A DNA stretch of 10,486 bases from an uncultured Eubacteriales bacterium (GCA_902782795.1 CACZOT010000187.1:1-10486); one strand, 5' to 3'; positions 1 through 7,325 are shown, counted from the first letter of the stretch. Program-made: numbers and translations. Notes: generated by a model from the sequence alone, not told the origin.

Positions 1-3000
1 AGGTGCGCTGGGGAGAGGACTTCGCCACGAACTACCGCGTCCAGGTCTCCCGGGACGGCAGCGCGTGGCTCGACGCCGCCTCGGCCCGCGGAGCGGCGAA
101 CGCCCTGGTCAAAACGCCCGTCAGCGCGGCCGCTTCCTGGGTGCGCGTTTTGTGCCTGGAGAGCTCGGGGGAAAAGTATGCTATCGAGAAGATCCATGTG
201 CTCGGGGAGAACGATCTTTCTCCAGCACTTCCTCCGCTGCCCGCGCCCGGGGCGGACGGCGCTCAGCGCCTGTCCGGCGGGAACTGGAGGATCTGCCGCG
301 CTGAGCAGGTCCACGGCGAGGCGCGGGCCATCTCCGCGCCTGGGTACGACGACGGCGCATGGCTGCCCGCCGTCGTTCCGGGCACGGCCCTGGCCTCCTA
401 TCTGGAGGCGGGCGCGATTCCCGATCCGTATCTGGACGACAATCAATTCCAGCTTTCCGAGGCATATTTCAACGCCGATTTCTGGTACCGCACCCATTTC
501 CCGGCGAACCCGGGCTGGGCGGGCAAGCGGGTCTGGCTGTGCTTCGACGCGGTGAACTGGAAGGCCGACGTGTACTTCAACGGCGTCCTCCTGCCCAACC
601 GCGCGCCCGGCCGGGAGCATTCCATCGAGGGTGCGTTCATCCGCTCCGAATTCGACGTGACGGACCTTCTCCGGACGGGCGAGGAGAACGTGCTGGCTGT
701 CCTGGTCCACGCCAACGATACCCCCGGCGAACTGACGCCCCAGGGCCTTGCGGAAGGCCCAGGCGTCAACGGCGGAAGCCTTGGCGCGGACAACCCGACC
801 ATCCACGCGGCTGTGGGCTGGGATTGGCTGCCCACCGTCCCCGGCAGGGATATGGGCCTGTACGGCGAAGTGTATCTCCGGTGCACGGGGGACCTGAAAC
901 TGGAGGACCCCTGGATGCAGACGGACCTGGAACTGCTTCAGGACAGCGGCGTGAACCCCGCCAGAAACCTGATGCAGGGCGAAGACGTCCGCGTGGACGG
1001 GCAGCCCGGCTCGTGGCGGGAATGGCGCGGCAGGGAGGGAGATTCGTTCACGGTGGATCTGGGCCGGGCGTCCACCTTGGGCGGCGCGTACCTGACCTGG
1101 GGCACCGAGGCCGTGGGCGGCGCGGCGGATTTCGAATCCCGCCAGGCCGAGCGATTCTGCCTGGAGCGCTCTTTGGATGGAAAAAACTGGGTTGCGTTCG
1201 ACGCGTACCCCGGCGGCGAGGTGGAACTGCGCTTTTTCGGCAAGCGTCCCGCGGAGCCCAGGGAAGGCTCGGCATCTTACGAGGGCCACGCCGGGTCCGA
1301 CAGCGTGCAGGGCGGAACCGCCGTCGTGCCGGTGGACCTGAGCATGTTCGGCAGGGGCGTCGTGGAGCAGCGGATCTTCGCGCCGCAACAGGGCCGCTAC
1401 CTGCGCTTTACCGTCCTCAGTCAGCGCCGCCTGAACGGAAATCCCGTGGACACCCTCGTGCGGGATGTGCGCGTATACGAGCAGAGCCCGGAACAGGTGG
1501 AGCAGGGCATGAAGCACCACTATGAGCTGGACACCTCCCGCGCGGCGCTGACGCTGCGCGCCGGTGTGCGCAACGCTGGCGCGAAGACGCTTTCCGCCAC
1601 GCTGCAGGTGACGGTGGAGCCGGGCGGGCTCGAGGCGGAGCTTCCGCTGGAGGTGGCGCCCGGGGCGTCCGTCTCCCCGGAGATCCCCATGGTTCTGGAG
1701 CAGCCGCGCCTCTGGTGGCCCAACACTTACGGCGAGCCCTTCCTGTACACCTGCCGCGTGCGCCTGTTGGCGGAAGGCAGGCTCAGCGAGGAAAAGACCT
1801 TCCGCTTCGGCGTGCGCCGCTTCGATTATCCCATCAGCGGAGGTTTGCTGACGCTGTACTGCAACGGAACGCGCGTCCTCTGCAAGGGCGGCAACTGGGG
1901 CCTGGACGAGGGCCTGAAGCGGGATACCGCCCGCTCCCTGTTTGACAAAGTCCGTCTCCACGCAGAGGCCAATATGACCATGATCCGCAACTGGGTGGGC
2001 ATGACCGGCCACAAGGCCTTCTACGAGGCCTGCGATCGCTACGGCATTCTGATCTGGGACGATTTCTGGCTCGCGAACCCCTTCGACGGCCCGGAGCCCA
2101 ACGACGCGGAGATGTTCCTGGAGAACGCCCGGGACAAGATCCTGGCGGCACGCGGGCACGCGGCCCTGGCTCTCTACTGCGGCCGCAACGAAGGCGACCC
2201 CAACCCGGAGCTCAACGCGGGCCTGGCCCGGCTCACGCGGGAGCTGGACGGCACCAGGCTGTATTTCCCCAACTCCGCCTCCGCGCCGGTGGGCAGCGGG
2301 GGAGGGTACGCCCTGGCCATGCCGGGCGGCGACAAGGGCGTCAAGCAGTATTTCAACGACGTCTCCTCCACGGTGATCCGCAGCGAGCGCGGCGTCCCCA
2401 ACGTGCCGGAACTCACCAGCATCCGGCGCTTCCTGCGGCCGGAGAACCAGTGGCCCATCAGTGAAAGCTGGGCCCTCCACGATTGGACCTACCACTCCAA
2501 CGGCCCGGCCAACAGCTATATGCTCGCGGCGCAGAGCTATCTGGGAGGGGATTTCCCCGTCCCTGTGGATCAGATGCACCCCTTCGGTCCGCGGGACGAA
2601 GCACTGTTCGAGGCCTATCGCGGCGCGCTCTACCGGATGTGCGCCGACGCCGCCGAGGCCTGGACGCTGGAGGACTTCTCCCGCGCGGCGCAGCTGATCA
2701 ACTTCGACAACCACCGCGGCATGTTCGACGCCTTGGCGGTGCGGCAGGCCAACGGTTTGCTCATGTGGATGAGCCAATCCTCCTGGCCGTCCTTCATGTG
2801 GCAGACCTACGACTATTACCTGGACGTCAACGGCGGGTACTTCGGCTGCAAGGCCGGCAACCAGCCCACCCGCCCGGTCTTCGACCCCCGGGACGAGGGG
2901 ATCTACCTGGCCAACGCCACGCCGCGCCGGTTTGAAGCGGTCTCCACCCTGGTGGAGCTGTTCGATCTGGACGGCTCGCCCGTCTCCTCGCGGCGTGTCG

Positions 3001-3494
3001 AGAACGGCGCGCTGGAGCCGGACGCCTACGGCGTATTCGTAACGAAGGCGGATTTCTCCGCCGCCTGCACCGACGTGGTGTTCCTGCGCCTGACCCTGCT
3101 GGACGAAGGCGGCGAGCCGCTGGGCCGCAACACCTACTGGCACAACCGGAAGACCTACCAGGACTACCGCGCTTTCTCCGCCATGCCCGCGGCCGATGTG
3201 CGCCTGACGCCCATGGGCCGGGAAGAAACGGAGGACGGGGAAATGCGCTTCACCTTCTATCTGACCTGCTCCGACTGCCCGGCGCTGGGCGTCAGCGTCC
3301 GGCTGGCGGACGTCGAAGGAAACCCGGCGCTGCCCGCGTTCTACAGCGACAACTACCTGACGATGATGCCGGGAGACAGCGCGACCGTCTCCGTCGCCGT
3401 GGCGAAGGATCGCCTGCCCGAAAAGCCGGCCTGGACTCTCAAGGGCTGGAATGTGCCCGCGCGGATCCTGCCGTTCCCGGAGAACGGGCGGTGA
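1..3494 (+). CDS. GH2 glycosidase, beta-mannosidase / exo-glucosaminidase branch, with discoidin modules (5' partial)
   Basis: Large retaining beta-glycosidase with about 1163 residues visible; the reading frame is open at the left edge, so the GTG at 3 is internal. Visible order: the tail of an F5/8 type C (CBM32-like) module at residues 1-70 (W-x-E-x-FA-x-x-Y with V-S-x-D-G-x-x-W); GH2 sugar-binding fold at 85-300 (VPGTALASYLE, DPYLDDNQ, FWYR, GWDWLPTVPGR); a second discoidin-like module inserted at about 308-495; Ig-like domain at 505-605 (LWWPNTYGEP); TIM barrel at about 606-940; C-terminal Ig-like domain with SDNYLTMMPGDS. Candidate acid/base is E730 (CGRNEG) and candidate nucleophile E795 (IRSERGVPNVPE). 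Glu at the acid/base position fits beta-mannosidase or endo-beta-mannosidase relatives better than CsxA-type glucosaminidases, which as I recall use Asp. Substrate is therefore open. Whether a signal peptide exists cannot be seen. It converges on the minus-strand GH2 gene. Confidence 0.88.
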   Translation, partial: VRWGEDFATNYRVQVSRDGSAWLDAASARGAANALVKTPVSAAASWVRVLCLESSGEKYAIEKIHVLGENDLSPALPPLPAPGADGAQRLSGGNWRICRAEQVHGEARAISAPGYDDGAWLPAVVPGTALASYLEAGAIPDPYLDDNQFQLSEAYFNADFWYRTHFPANPGWAGKRVWLCFDAVNWKADVYFNGVLLPNRAPGREHSIEGAFIRSEFDVTDLLRTGEENVLAVLVHANDTPGELTPQGLAEGPGVNGGSLGADNPTIHAAVGWDWLPTVPGRDMGLYGEVYLRCTGDLKLEDPWMQTDLELLQDSGVNPARNLMQGEDVRVDGQPGSWREWRGREGDSFTVDLGRASTLGGAYLTWGTEAVGGAADFESRQAERFCLERSLDGKNWVAFDAYPGGEVELRFFGKRPAEPREGSASYEGHAGSDSVQGGTAVVPVDLSMFGRGVVEQRIFAPQQGRYLRFTVLSQRRLNGNPVDTLVRDVRVYEQSPEQVEQGMKHHYELDTSRAALTLRAGVRNAGAKTLSATLQVTVEPGGLEAELPLEVAPGASVSPEIPMVLEQPRLWWPNTYGEPFLYTCRVRLLAEGRLSEEKTFRFGVRRFDYPISGGLLTLYCNGTRVLCKGGNWGLDEGLKRDTARSLFDKVRLHAEANMTMIRNWVGMTGHKAFYEACDRYGILIWDDFWLANPFDGPEPNDAEMFLENARDKILAARGHAALALYCGRNEGDPNPELNAGLARLTRELDGTRLYFPNSASAPVGSGGGYALAMPGGDKGVKQYFNDVSSTVIRSERGVPNVPELTSIRRFLRPENQWPISESWALHDWTYHSNGPANSYMLAAQSYLGGDFPVPVDQMHPFGPRDEALFEAYRGALYRMCADAAEAWTLEDFSRAAQLINFDNHRGMFDALAVRQANGLLMWMSQSSWPSFMWQTYDYYLDVNGGYFGCKAGNQPTRPVFDPRDEGIYLANATPRRFEAVSTLVELFDLDGSPVSSRRVENGALEPDAYGVFVTKADFSAACTDVVFLRLTLLDEGGEPLGRNTYWHNRKTYQDYRAFSAMPAADVRLTPMGREETEDGEMRFTFYLTCSDCPALGVSVRLADVEGNPALPAFYSDNYLTMMPGDSATVSVAVAKDRLPEKPAWTLKGWNVPARILPFPENGR

Positions 3495-3520
3495 CGGCAG
3501 CCCCGGCCTGACCGGGCGGT

Positions 3521-3582
3521 AAACAAAAAAGCGCTCCCCGGGATCCGAGCCCAGCAATGGGCTGAGGGATCCCGGGGAGCGC
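3521..3582 (-). terminator. Intrinsic terminator of the minus-strand acetyltransferase-GH2 operon
   Basis: A perfect 16-bp inverted repeat (3531-3546 with 3567-3582, GCGCTCCCCGGGATCC and its complement) encloses a second 6-bp stem (3548-3553 with 3558-3563) capped by a GCAA tetraloop, which is of the GNRA type. Read on the minus strand, the hairpin is followed directly by TTTTTTGTTT (complement of 3530-3521), the classic Rho-independent arrangement, 20 nt after the GH2 stop codon. On the plus strand no T-run follows, so it would stop transcription of the converging GH2 gene less efficiently, if at all. No better plus-strand terminator is visible between 3495 and 3530. Confidence 0.92.
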
Positions 3583-3601
3583 GGTCTATCCGGGCCGGAG
3601 T

Positions 3602-5833
3602 TTACGGCCTGGGAATGCGGTTGAGCCGCTCGTTGAGGTAATAGTAGACCTCGTCCGGCAGGAGCTTCCGGATATGGTGCCAAATGTCCGTAAAGCTCAG
3701 GGAACCGCCGCCTTCCATGCGCTGCGCGGCGCCGGGGTTATCGATCGCCAGGGCGTCGATTACGAGTTCTTGCACAGCCCGGCGCCCCTCCGGCACGCTG
3801 ATGATCAGATCCATGGGGTCGTTCACGGACAGGTACCCGGGCCGGATGTCCAGCTCCTGCGGAACAGGTTCCCCGGACAGTTTCGCGAACCACTGCGCGA
3901 CCGAGCTGGAAAAGCGCTTCTCCTCCCTGAAGACGTACTCCTCCGGCGCGGTCTCCACGCGCTCCAGGATCAGGCTGTCCGCGCAGCCGTCCGGAGTTCG
4001 GACGAGCAATTCGTTATCGCCCATGCGCAGAGGCACGCCGGGGAAAAGGAACACAGCGCTCCCGTCCCGCCCGGCGAAGAATTGCCCGTTGATCCAGAGG
4101 GAAACATGCGCCTGATTGCTGTACACCTTGACTTCGACGGCCTCCTCCGCCCTCTTGCGGAAGCGGTGGCCGCACAGGTAGACGAACGGCTCACGGCTCC
4201 ACAGGGCTTTATAGAGGTAGAACGCCTGCTTCCGGGTCTTGCGGTCGTAGGTGACCAGACCCTTGTTGTTGCGCCCCCGGCAGCCGCCCTCGTCGCGCCC
4301 GTCGGCGGCGAAATCGAACATGTTCCACAGCCACGTCGCCCAGAGATACGGCCTGGCGTTGAACGCGGCCATGGCCTTTTCGTGGACGACAGCCTGGTAC
4401 TCCTCGGTGTAATCCTGCACCTTGGGCTGTGCGCTGTGCCACTGGAGCAGGCAATCCGCGCCGTACTCGCTGACGGCCAGGGGAATCTCCGGGATGCGGG
4501 CGTGGCGCTCGTCGAAGAAGGGCCCGTGGTCGTCCGCGGAGCCCGAATACCAGCCCATGTACTCGTTGTAGCTGGCCAGATCGGTGACGCGGAACAGGGG
4601 GCTTTCAGGGGGCGTCATCCCGACGTTGGCGAGCACGGTCGGGCGGGTGGGGTCGAGCTCCTTGGCCAGGGCGTTGAGCCGCCGGGCGATGGAGAGCATG
4701 GCCTCCGTCTCCTTGGCGATGCCCAGCTCGTTGGCGATCCCCCAAAAGAAGATGGACGGGTGGTTGTAGTTTTGCAAAACGAGCTCCCGAAGCTGCCCAA
4801 GGAGGTTCTCGTCCGCCTCCGGCCGGGGATCATGCCCGCTGATGAAGGGGATCTCCGCCCAGACCGCCAGGCCCTCCCGGTCGCAGAGGCTGTAGAAGAA
4901 GGGCGCTTGCTGATAGTGCGCCAGGCGGACCGTGTTCGCGCCGATCTCGCGGATCAGGGCCATGTCCTCCAGGTGCTCTTTTTCCGTGACGGCCCAGCCC
5001 ATATCCTCCCGGTCCTGGTGGCGGCACACCCCGTGGAGAGGATAGCTCCTGCCGTTGAGGAAAAAGCCCTCCGACGCGCTGGCAAAATACTCCCGGAAGC
5101 CGATTCGCGCGGAGAAGCTGTCCAGCTCCCGGCCCTCCGCGGAGAACGTGAGGCGCGCGGTGTAGAGATAGGGGTCGGCCGTGCCGTCCCAGCGATGGGG
5201 CTCGGGCACGGAAAGGCTGGTCCGGTGTTCTCCGGCCTCGGCCGGTTCCTCCAGCTCAGCAATGATCGCTCCGCCCGCGTCCAGGATCTCCGCGCGCAGG
5301 GATCCAGCGCCGGTCAAAAGCGATCGTATCGAGACCGCTCCGCTCACGTCCGGGGTGATCAGCACAGCGTCCGTGCCGAAGGAGCGAACGTCGAAGTGGG
5401 CCGGCGTATCGAAGCAGATCAGCTCGACGCCGCGATAGAGCCCTCCGAAGAACGTGAAGTCCGCGTACTGCGGGTAGATGGGGAGATCCGCGCTGTTGTC
5501 GCAGAGGACCAGAAGCTCGTTTTCGCCCGGGAGCAGGCAGGGCGTCAGCTCTACCGTGAAGGCGGAAAAGCCTCCGTCGTGGCTGCCCAGAAGCTTCCCG
5601 TTGCAGTATACCTCCGCCCGCTTGCTCGCCGCGCCGAAGCGGAGAAAGACCTCCTTCCAGGAAAGGTCCGCGCGAAAAGCCTTCCGGTACCAGGCTTTTC
5701 CCTGGTAGTAGTCTCCGCCGCCGTCCTGGCCGTCCAGAGCGTTCCAGGTGTGGGGCAGGCGGACGGGCTCCCAATCCGCCGCGCCGTCCTTGCGGAACTG
5801 CCACTGCTCGTTCCAAACAGTCGTCTGTCGCAT
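3602..5833 (-). CDS. GH2 beta-galactosidase / beta-glucuronidase-like enzyme
   Basis: A 743-residue retaining GH2 exo-glycosidase, probably cytoplasmic because it begins with MRQTTVWNEQW and has no signal peptide. Domain order: sugar-binding jelly roll at 1-145 (LPHTWN, YYQGKAWYRK, FFGGLYRGV); Ig-like domain at about 146-255; TIM barrel at about 256-540, opening with FLNGRSYPLHGVCRHQD; beta-rich C-terminal region at 541-743 resembling the DUF4982-type domain of compact beta-galactosidases. Catalytic residues: acid/base E369 in WGIANEL and nucleophile E456 in AVSEYGAD. An N-x-K triplet (N522-N523-K524, GRNNKG) after the barrel recalls the carboxylate-binding motif of beta-glucuronidases, but similar sequences occur in beta-galactosidases, so specificity is undecided. 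The ATG is preceded by AGGAGG (5845-5840) with a 6-nt gap. It lies 64 nt downstream of the acetyltransferase gene with no terminator between, so the two are probably co-transcribed. Confidence 0.9.
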   Translation of the reverse strand: MRQTTVWNEQWQFRKDGAADWEPVRLPHTWNALDGQDGGGDYYQGKAWYRKAFRADLSWKEVFLRFGAASKRAEVYCNGKLLGSHDGGFSAFTVELTPCLLPGENELLVLCDNSADLPIYPQYADFTFFGGLYRGVELICFDTPAHFDVRSFGTDAVLITPDVSGAVSIRSLLTGAGSLRAEILDAGGAIIAELEEPAEAGEHRTSLSVPEPHRWDGTADPYLYTARLTFSAEGRELDSFSARIGFREYFASASEGFFLNGRSYPLHGVCRHQDREDMGWAVTEKEHLEDMALIREIGANTVRLAHYQQAPFFYSLCDREGLAVWAEIPFISGHDPRPEADENLLGQLRELVLQNYNHPSIFFWGIANELGIAKETEAMLSIARRLNALAKELDPTRPTVLANVGMTPPESPLFRVTDLASYNEYMGWYSGSADDHGPFFDERHARIPEIPLAVSEYGADCLLQWHSAQPKVQDYTEEYQAVVHEKAMAAFNARPYLWATWLWNMFDFAADGRDEGGCRGRNNKGLVTYDRKTRKQAFYLYKALWSREPFVYLCGHRFRKRAEEAVEVKVYSNQAHVSLWINGQFFAGRDGSAVFLFPGVPLRMGDNELLVRTPDGCADSLILERVETAPEEYVFREEKRFSSSVAQWFAKLSGEPVPQELDIRPGYLSVNDPMDLIISVPEGRRAVQELVIDALAIDNPGAAQRMEGGGSLSFTDIWHHIRKLLPDEVYYYLNERLNRIPRP

Positions 5834-5897
5834 ATCGCGCCTCCTGTTTTCTGCTTGAAGGGAACTGTTCTTCCATCCGGAGGGTACCGGCCCTGCG

Positions 5898-7109
5898 CTA
5901 CCGGAGCAGCAAGGGCTTTTTCACGAAGACGCGCCGGAGCAGATCCTCGTTGCCATGGAGCACAGTGCCGCCGCGGTACAGCGCGGCGGGGAGATCGATC
6001 CGCCCGATCGCCAGCTGGCAGAAGGTCTCCGCAATGAGATCCAGGTCGGCCGAGCCGTCGAATTGCGTCACGCTGACGGCCTTCCCGCTCTCGACGTCCA
6101 CCGCGTAGGAGCCGGTGTTCTCGGGGAGGAAGCCGTCCTCCACATGGACGCTGAAGGAGCCCGAGACGTCGCCGTAGCGGAGCGCGGAGAGGACCTCCCG
6201 CGCGTTCAGGGCGCGCGCCATCATATAGCCCTCGAGCCTGCGCTCCACCTTGCCGCATTCGGGCAGGAGCAGGCTCAGGTCCAGGTCCGTTGGCGTTTCC
6301 ATTTCGACGTGGGTGATCTTCGCGCGCATCGCGTGGAAGAACCCAAAGACGCTGCGCAGCGCCTCCGGGCCGTCGAAGACCAGATCGGTAATCGCCATGG
6401 CGCCCGTGAACGGTCCTTCCGGACCGGGCACGAACACGAAGGTGAAATATGCCCGCGGCGCGCCTTGCGCGTCTGTGAAGAGATAGCTGTAGGGCTGCTT
6501 GTCCGCGTGTTCCCAGTCCCGCTCGCCGAATTCGCCGTTGCCGCGATAGGTCCAATCCGCGTCGGGGCGCATGACGGCCAGGCTATAGCGCAGCGCGAAG
6601 GCTTCATACAGCTTTCTGGCCGAGTCGACGTCCTCCTGCGAGGCGATCTGCCGGGAGGCGAATTCCTGCCGAAAGGAAGCGAACTGATCGATCGCCGCTT
6701 TCTGCTTCAGCAGCGTCGAGGCCGATTCGAACCCGAATTTGCGGTAGAACGCGAAGGAAAAGGGGATCAGCGTGGCGAACAGGTCTCCTCGGGACCGGTA
6801 TTCGCGCAGGAGCCTGGCCATCATCGCGCGCACCGCTCCCGTGCCGCGCGCCTCCGGCAGGGTGCCGACCATGTGCGCTTCCCCGCAGGAGATGATCTTT
6901 CCCTCGAAAGCCATGCGATGATCCACGGTCGAGATGGCCGAGACCATCCGGCCGGACGGGCCGTAGGCGGCCCATACGTCTCCCAGGGGTTCCCGGGCGC
7001 TTTTCCGGGCGTCCTCCTCGTTCCATGTGTGCAGGAACGACGTGGCCAGGAGCCGCTCGGCGTCGAAACGCTCCTGCTCCGTCTGCAGTTTCCGAATTTC
7101 CAATTCCAT
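5898..7109 (-). CDS. Eis-like GNAT N-acetyltransferase
   Basis: A 403-residue soluble acetyltransferase of the Eis (enhanced intracellular survival) type: an N-terminal GNAT domain, a second degenerate GNAT-like domain, and a C-terminal SCP2-like domain. The acetyl-CoA pyrophosphate loop is visible at about residues 82-93 (GTLPEARGTGAVR), and Y122 in FYRKFGF sits where Eis has its catalytic Tyr; Eis also uses its C-terminal carboxylate as base, and this protein ends KKPLLLR. The SCP2-like segment spans about 315-403 (SYAVDVESGK, ending in a typical AALYRGG stretch). Mycobacterial Eis acetylates several amines of aminoglycosides. The clostridial relatives are mostly uncharacterised, so the acceptor here is unknown (amine of an amino sugar, antibiotic, polyamine or peptide). 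The start at 7109 is chosen because GGGGAG lies 8 nt upstream; the frame stays open further but is Arg-rich and overlaps the leader RNA and promoter. First gene of an operon with the GH2 gene downstream. Confidence 0.86.
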   Translation of the reverse strand: MELEIRKLQTEQERFDAERLLATSFLHTWNEEDARKSAREPLGDVWAAYGPSGRMVSAISTVDHRMAFEGKIISCGEAHMVGTLPEARGTGAVRAMMARLLREYRSRGDLFATLIPFSFAFYRKFGFESASTLLKQKAAIDQFASFRQEFASRQIASQEDVDSARKLYEAFALRYSLAVMRPDADWTYRGNGEFGERDWEHADKQPYSYLFTDAQGAPRAYFTFVFVPGPEGPFTGAMAITDLVFDGPEALRSVFGFFHAMRAKITHVEMETPTDLDLSLLLPECGKVERRLEGYMMARALNAREVLSALRYGDVSGSFSVHVEDGFLPENTGSYAVDVESGKAVSVTQFDGSADLDLIAETFCQLAIGRIDLPAALYRGGTVLHGNEDLLRRVFVKKPLLLR

Positions 7110-7117
7110 ATTCTCCG

Positions 7118-7123
7118 CTCCCC
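7118..7123 (-). promoter_or_regulatory. Ribosome binding site that sets the acetyltransferase start
   Basis: GGGGAG on the minus strand, 8 nt before the ATG at 7109. A second, closer GGAGA (7116-7112) is also present. This supports 7109 as the start rather than the TTG at 7325, where the open frame begins and which coincides with the -35 promoter box. Confidence 0.75.
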
Positions 7124-7149
7124 GACGTAATATGGCGCGCCTCGCCGTG

Positions 7150-7252
7150 AAAAAAGCCGGATAAGACACCGCCCCAACCCAGAGCCTTCTCTGGCGCGGC
7201 CCTGCGGGGAAACGCCTTCCGGCAAATGATTCGGAACGTCGCCTTATCCGGC
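7150..7252 (-). terminator. Terminator-like closing helix plus U6 inside the leader
   Basis: The 3' arm CTTATCCGGC (7165-7156) is followed immediately by six U residues, and it pairs perfectly with GCCGGATAAG about 80 nt earlier. This is unusual for a terminator because the loop carries two further hairpins, but a perfect helix next to a U-run between a consensus promoter and the start codon predicts premature termination unless P1 is disrupted. On the plus strand the order is reversed (A-run first), so it acts only in the minus direction. Confidence 0.55.
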
Positions 7253-7290
7253 CCAATCCCACGCGGGAACAAGCCCTGCGATGATGGACA
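7150..7290 (-). ncRNA. Structured leader RNA, candidate attenuator or riboswitch-like element
   Basis: This is the predicted 5' part of the acetyltransferase transcript, starting near 7290. By hand folding, a first hairpin P0 pairs 7280-7278 and 7276-7274 with 7267-7262, with a bulged A at 7277. A closing helix P1 then pairs GCCGGATAAG (7252-7243) with CTTATCCGGC (7165-7156), extended by three inner pairs to 13 bp. Inside it lie P2 (7239-7232 with 7221-7212, two-G bulge, 10-nt loop) and P3 (CCAGAG 7194-7189 with CTCTGG 7184-7179, AAGG loop), with a CCCC/GGGG pairing (7209-7206 with 7175-7172) below P3. U6 follows P1 directly (7155-7150). This gives a three-way junction with terminator character, 40 nt before the start codon. 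I do not recognise it as a known riboswitch, T-box, 6S or SRP RNA. It could be a cis-acting attenuator or a free small RNA. Confidence 0.55.
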
Positions 7291-7296
7291 CGGTTC

Positions 7297-7325
7297 ACTA
7301 TAGCATGCGGCGGACCGCTTGTCAA
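7297..7325 (-). promoter_or_regulatory. Sigma-A promoter of the acetyltransferase-GH2 operon
   Basis: On the minus strand a perfect -35 box TTGACA (7325-7320) is separated by exactly 17 bp from TATAGT (7302-7297), a five-of-six match to the -10 consensus. The predicted transcription start is near 7291-7289, leaving an untranslated leader of about 180 nt before the start codon at 7109. This is the best housekeeping-type promoter in the window. Confidence 0.82.

Noticed and set aside
3500..3516. Short CCCGG/CCGGG hairpin as a plus-strand terminator for the large GH2 gene
   Set aside because: Only 5 bp and followed by an A-run, not a T-run, on the plus strand.
5834..5897. Separate promoter or terminator between the acetyltransferase and GH2 genes
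   Set aside because: The 64-nt gap has only a ribosome binding site and weak symmetry around GAACTGTTC; no -10/-35 pair or hairpin with U-run was found.
3674..6037. 787-codon plus-strand open frame
   Set aside because: It lies antisense to the GH2 gene and runs into the acetyltransferase gene; its translation has no recognisable domain and a composition typical of the complement of GC-rich codons, whereas the opposite strand has full catalytic motifs.
5955..7130. 391-codon plus-strand open frame
   Set aside because: Antisense shadow of the acetyltransferase with no domain signature.
7150..7290. Leader as SRP RNA, 6S RNA, T-box or a classic riboswitch
   Set aside because: No SRP tetraloop helix with its conserved flanks, no 6S central-bubble arrangement, no T-box sequence and no known aptamer core could be recognised by eye; a covariance-model search is still needed.
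7110..7325. 72-codon upstream extension of the acetyltransferase frame
   Set aside because: The extra residues are Arg-rich and unlike the family, the first codon is the TTG of the -35 box, and a proper ribosome binding site precedes the ATG at 7109.
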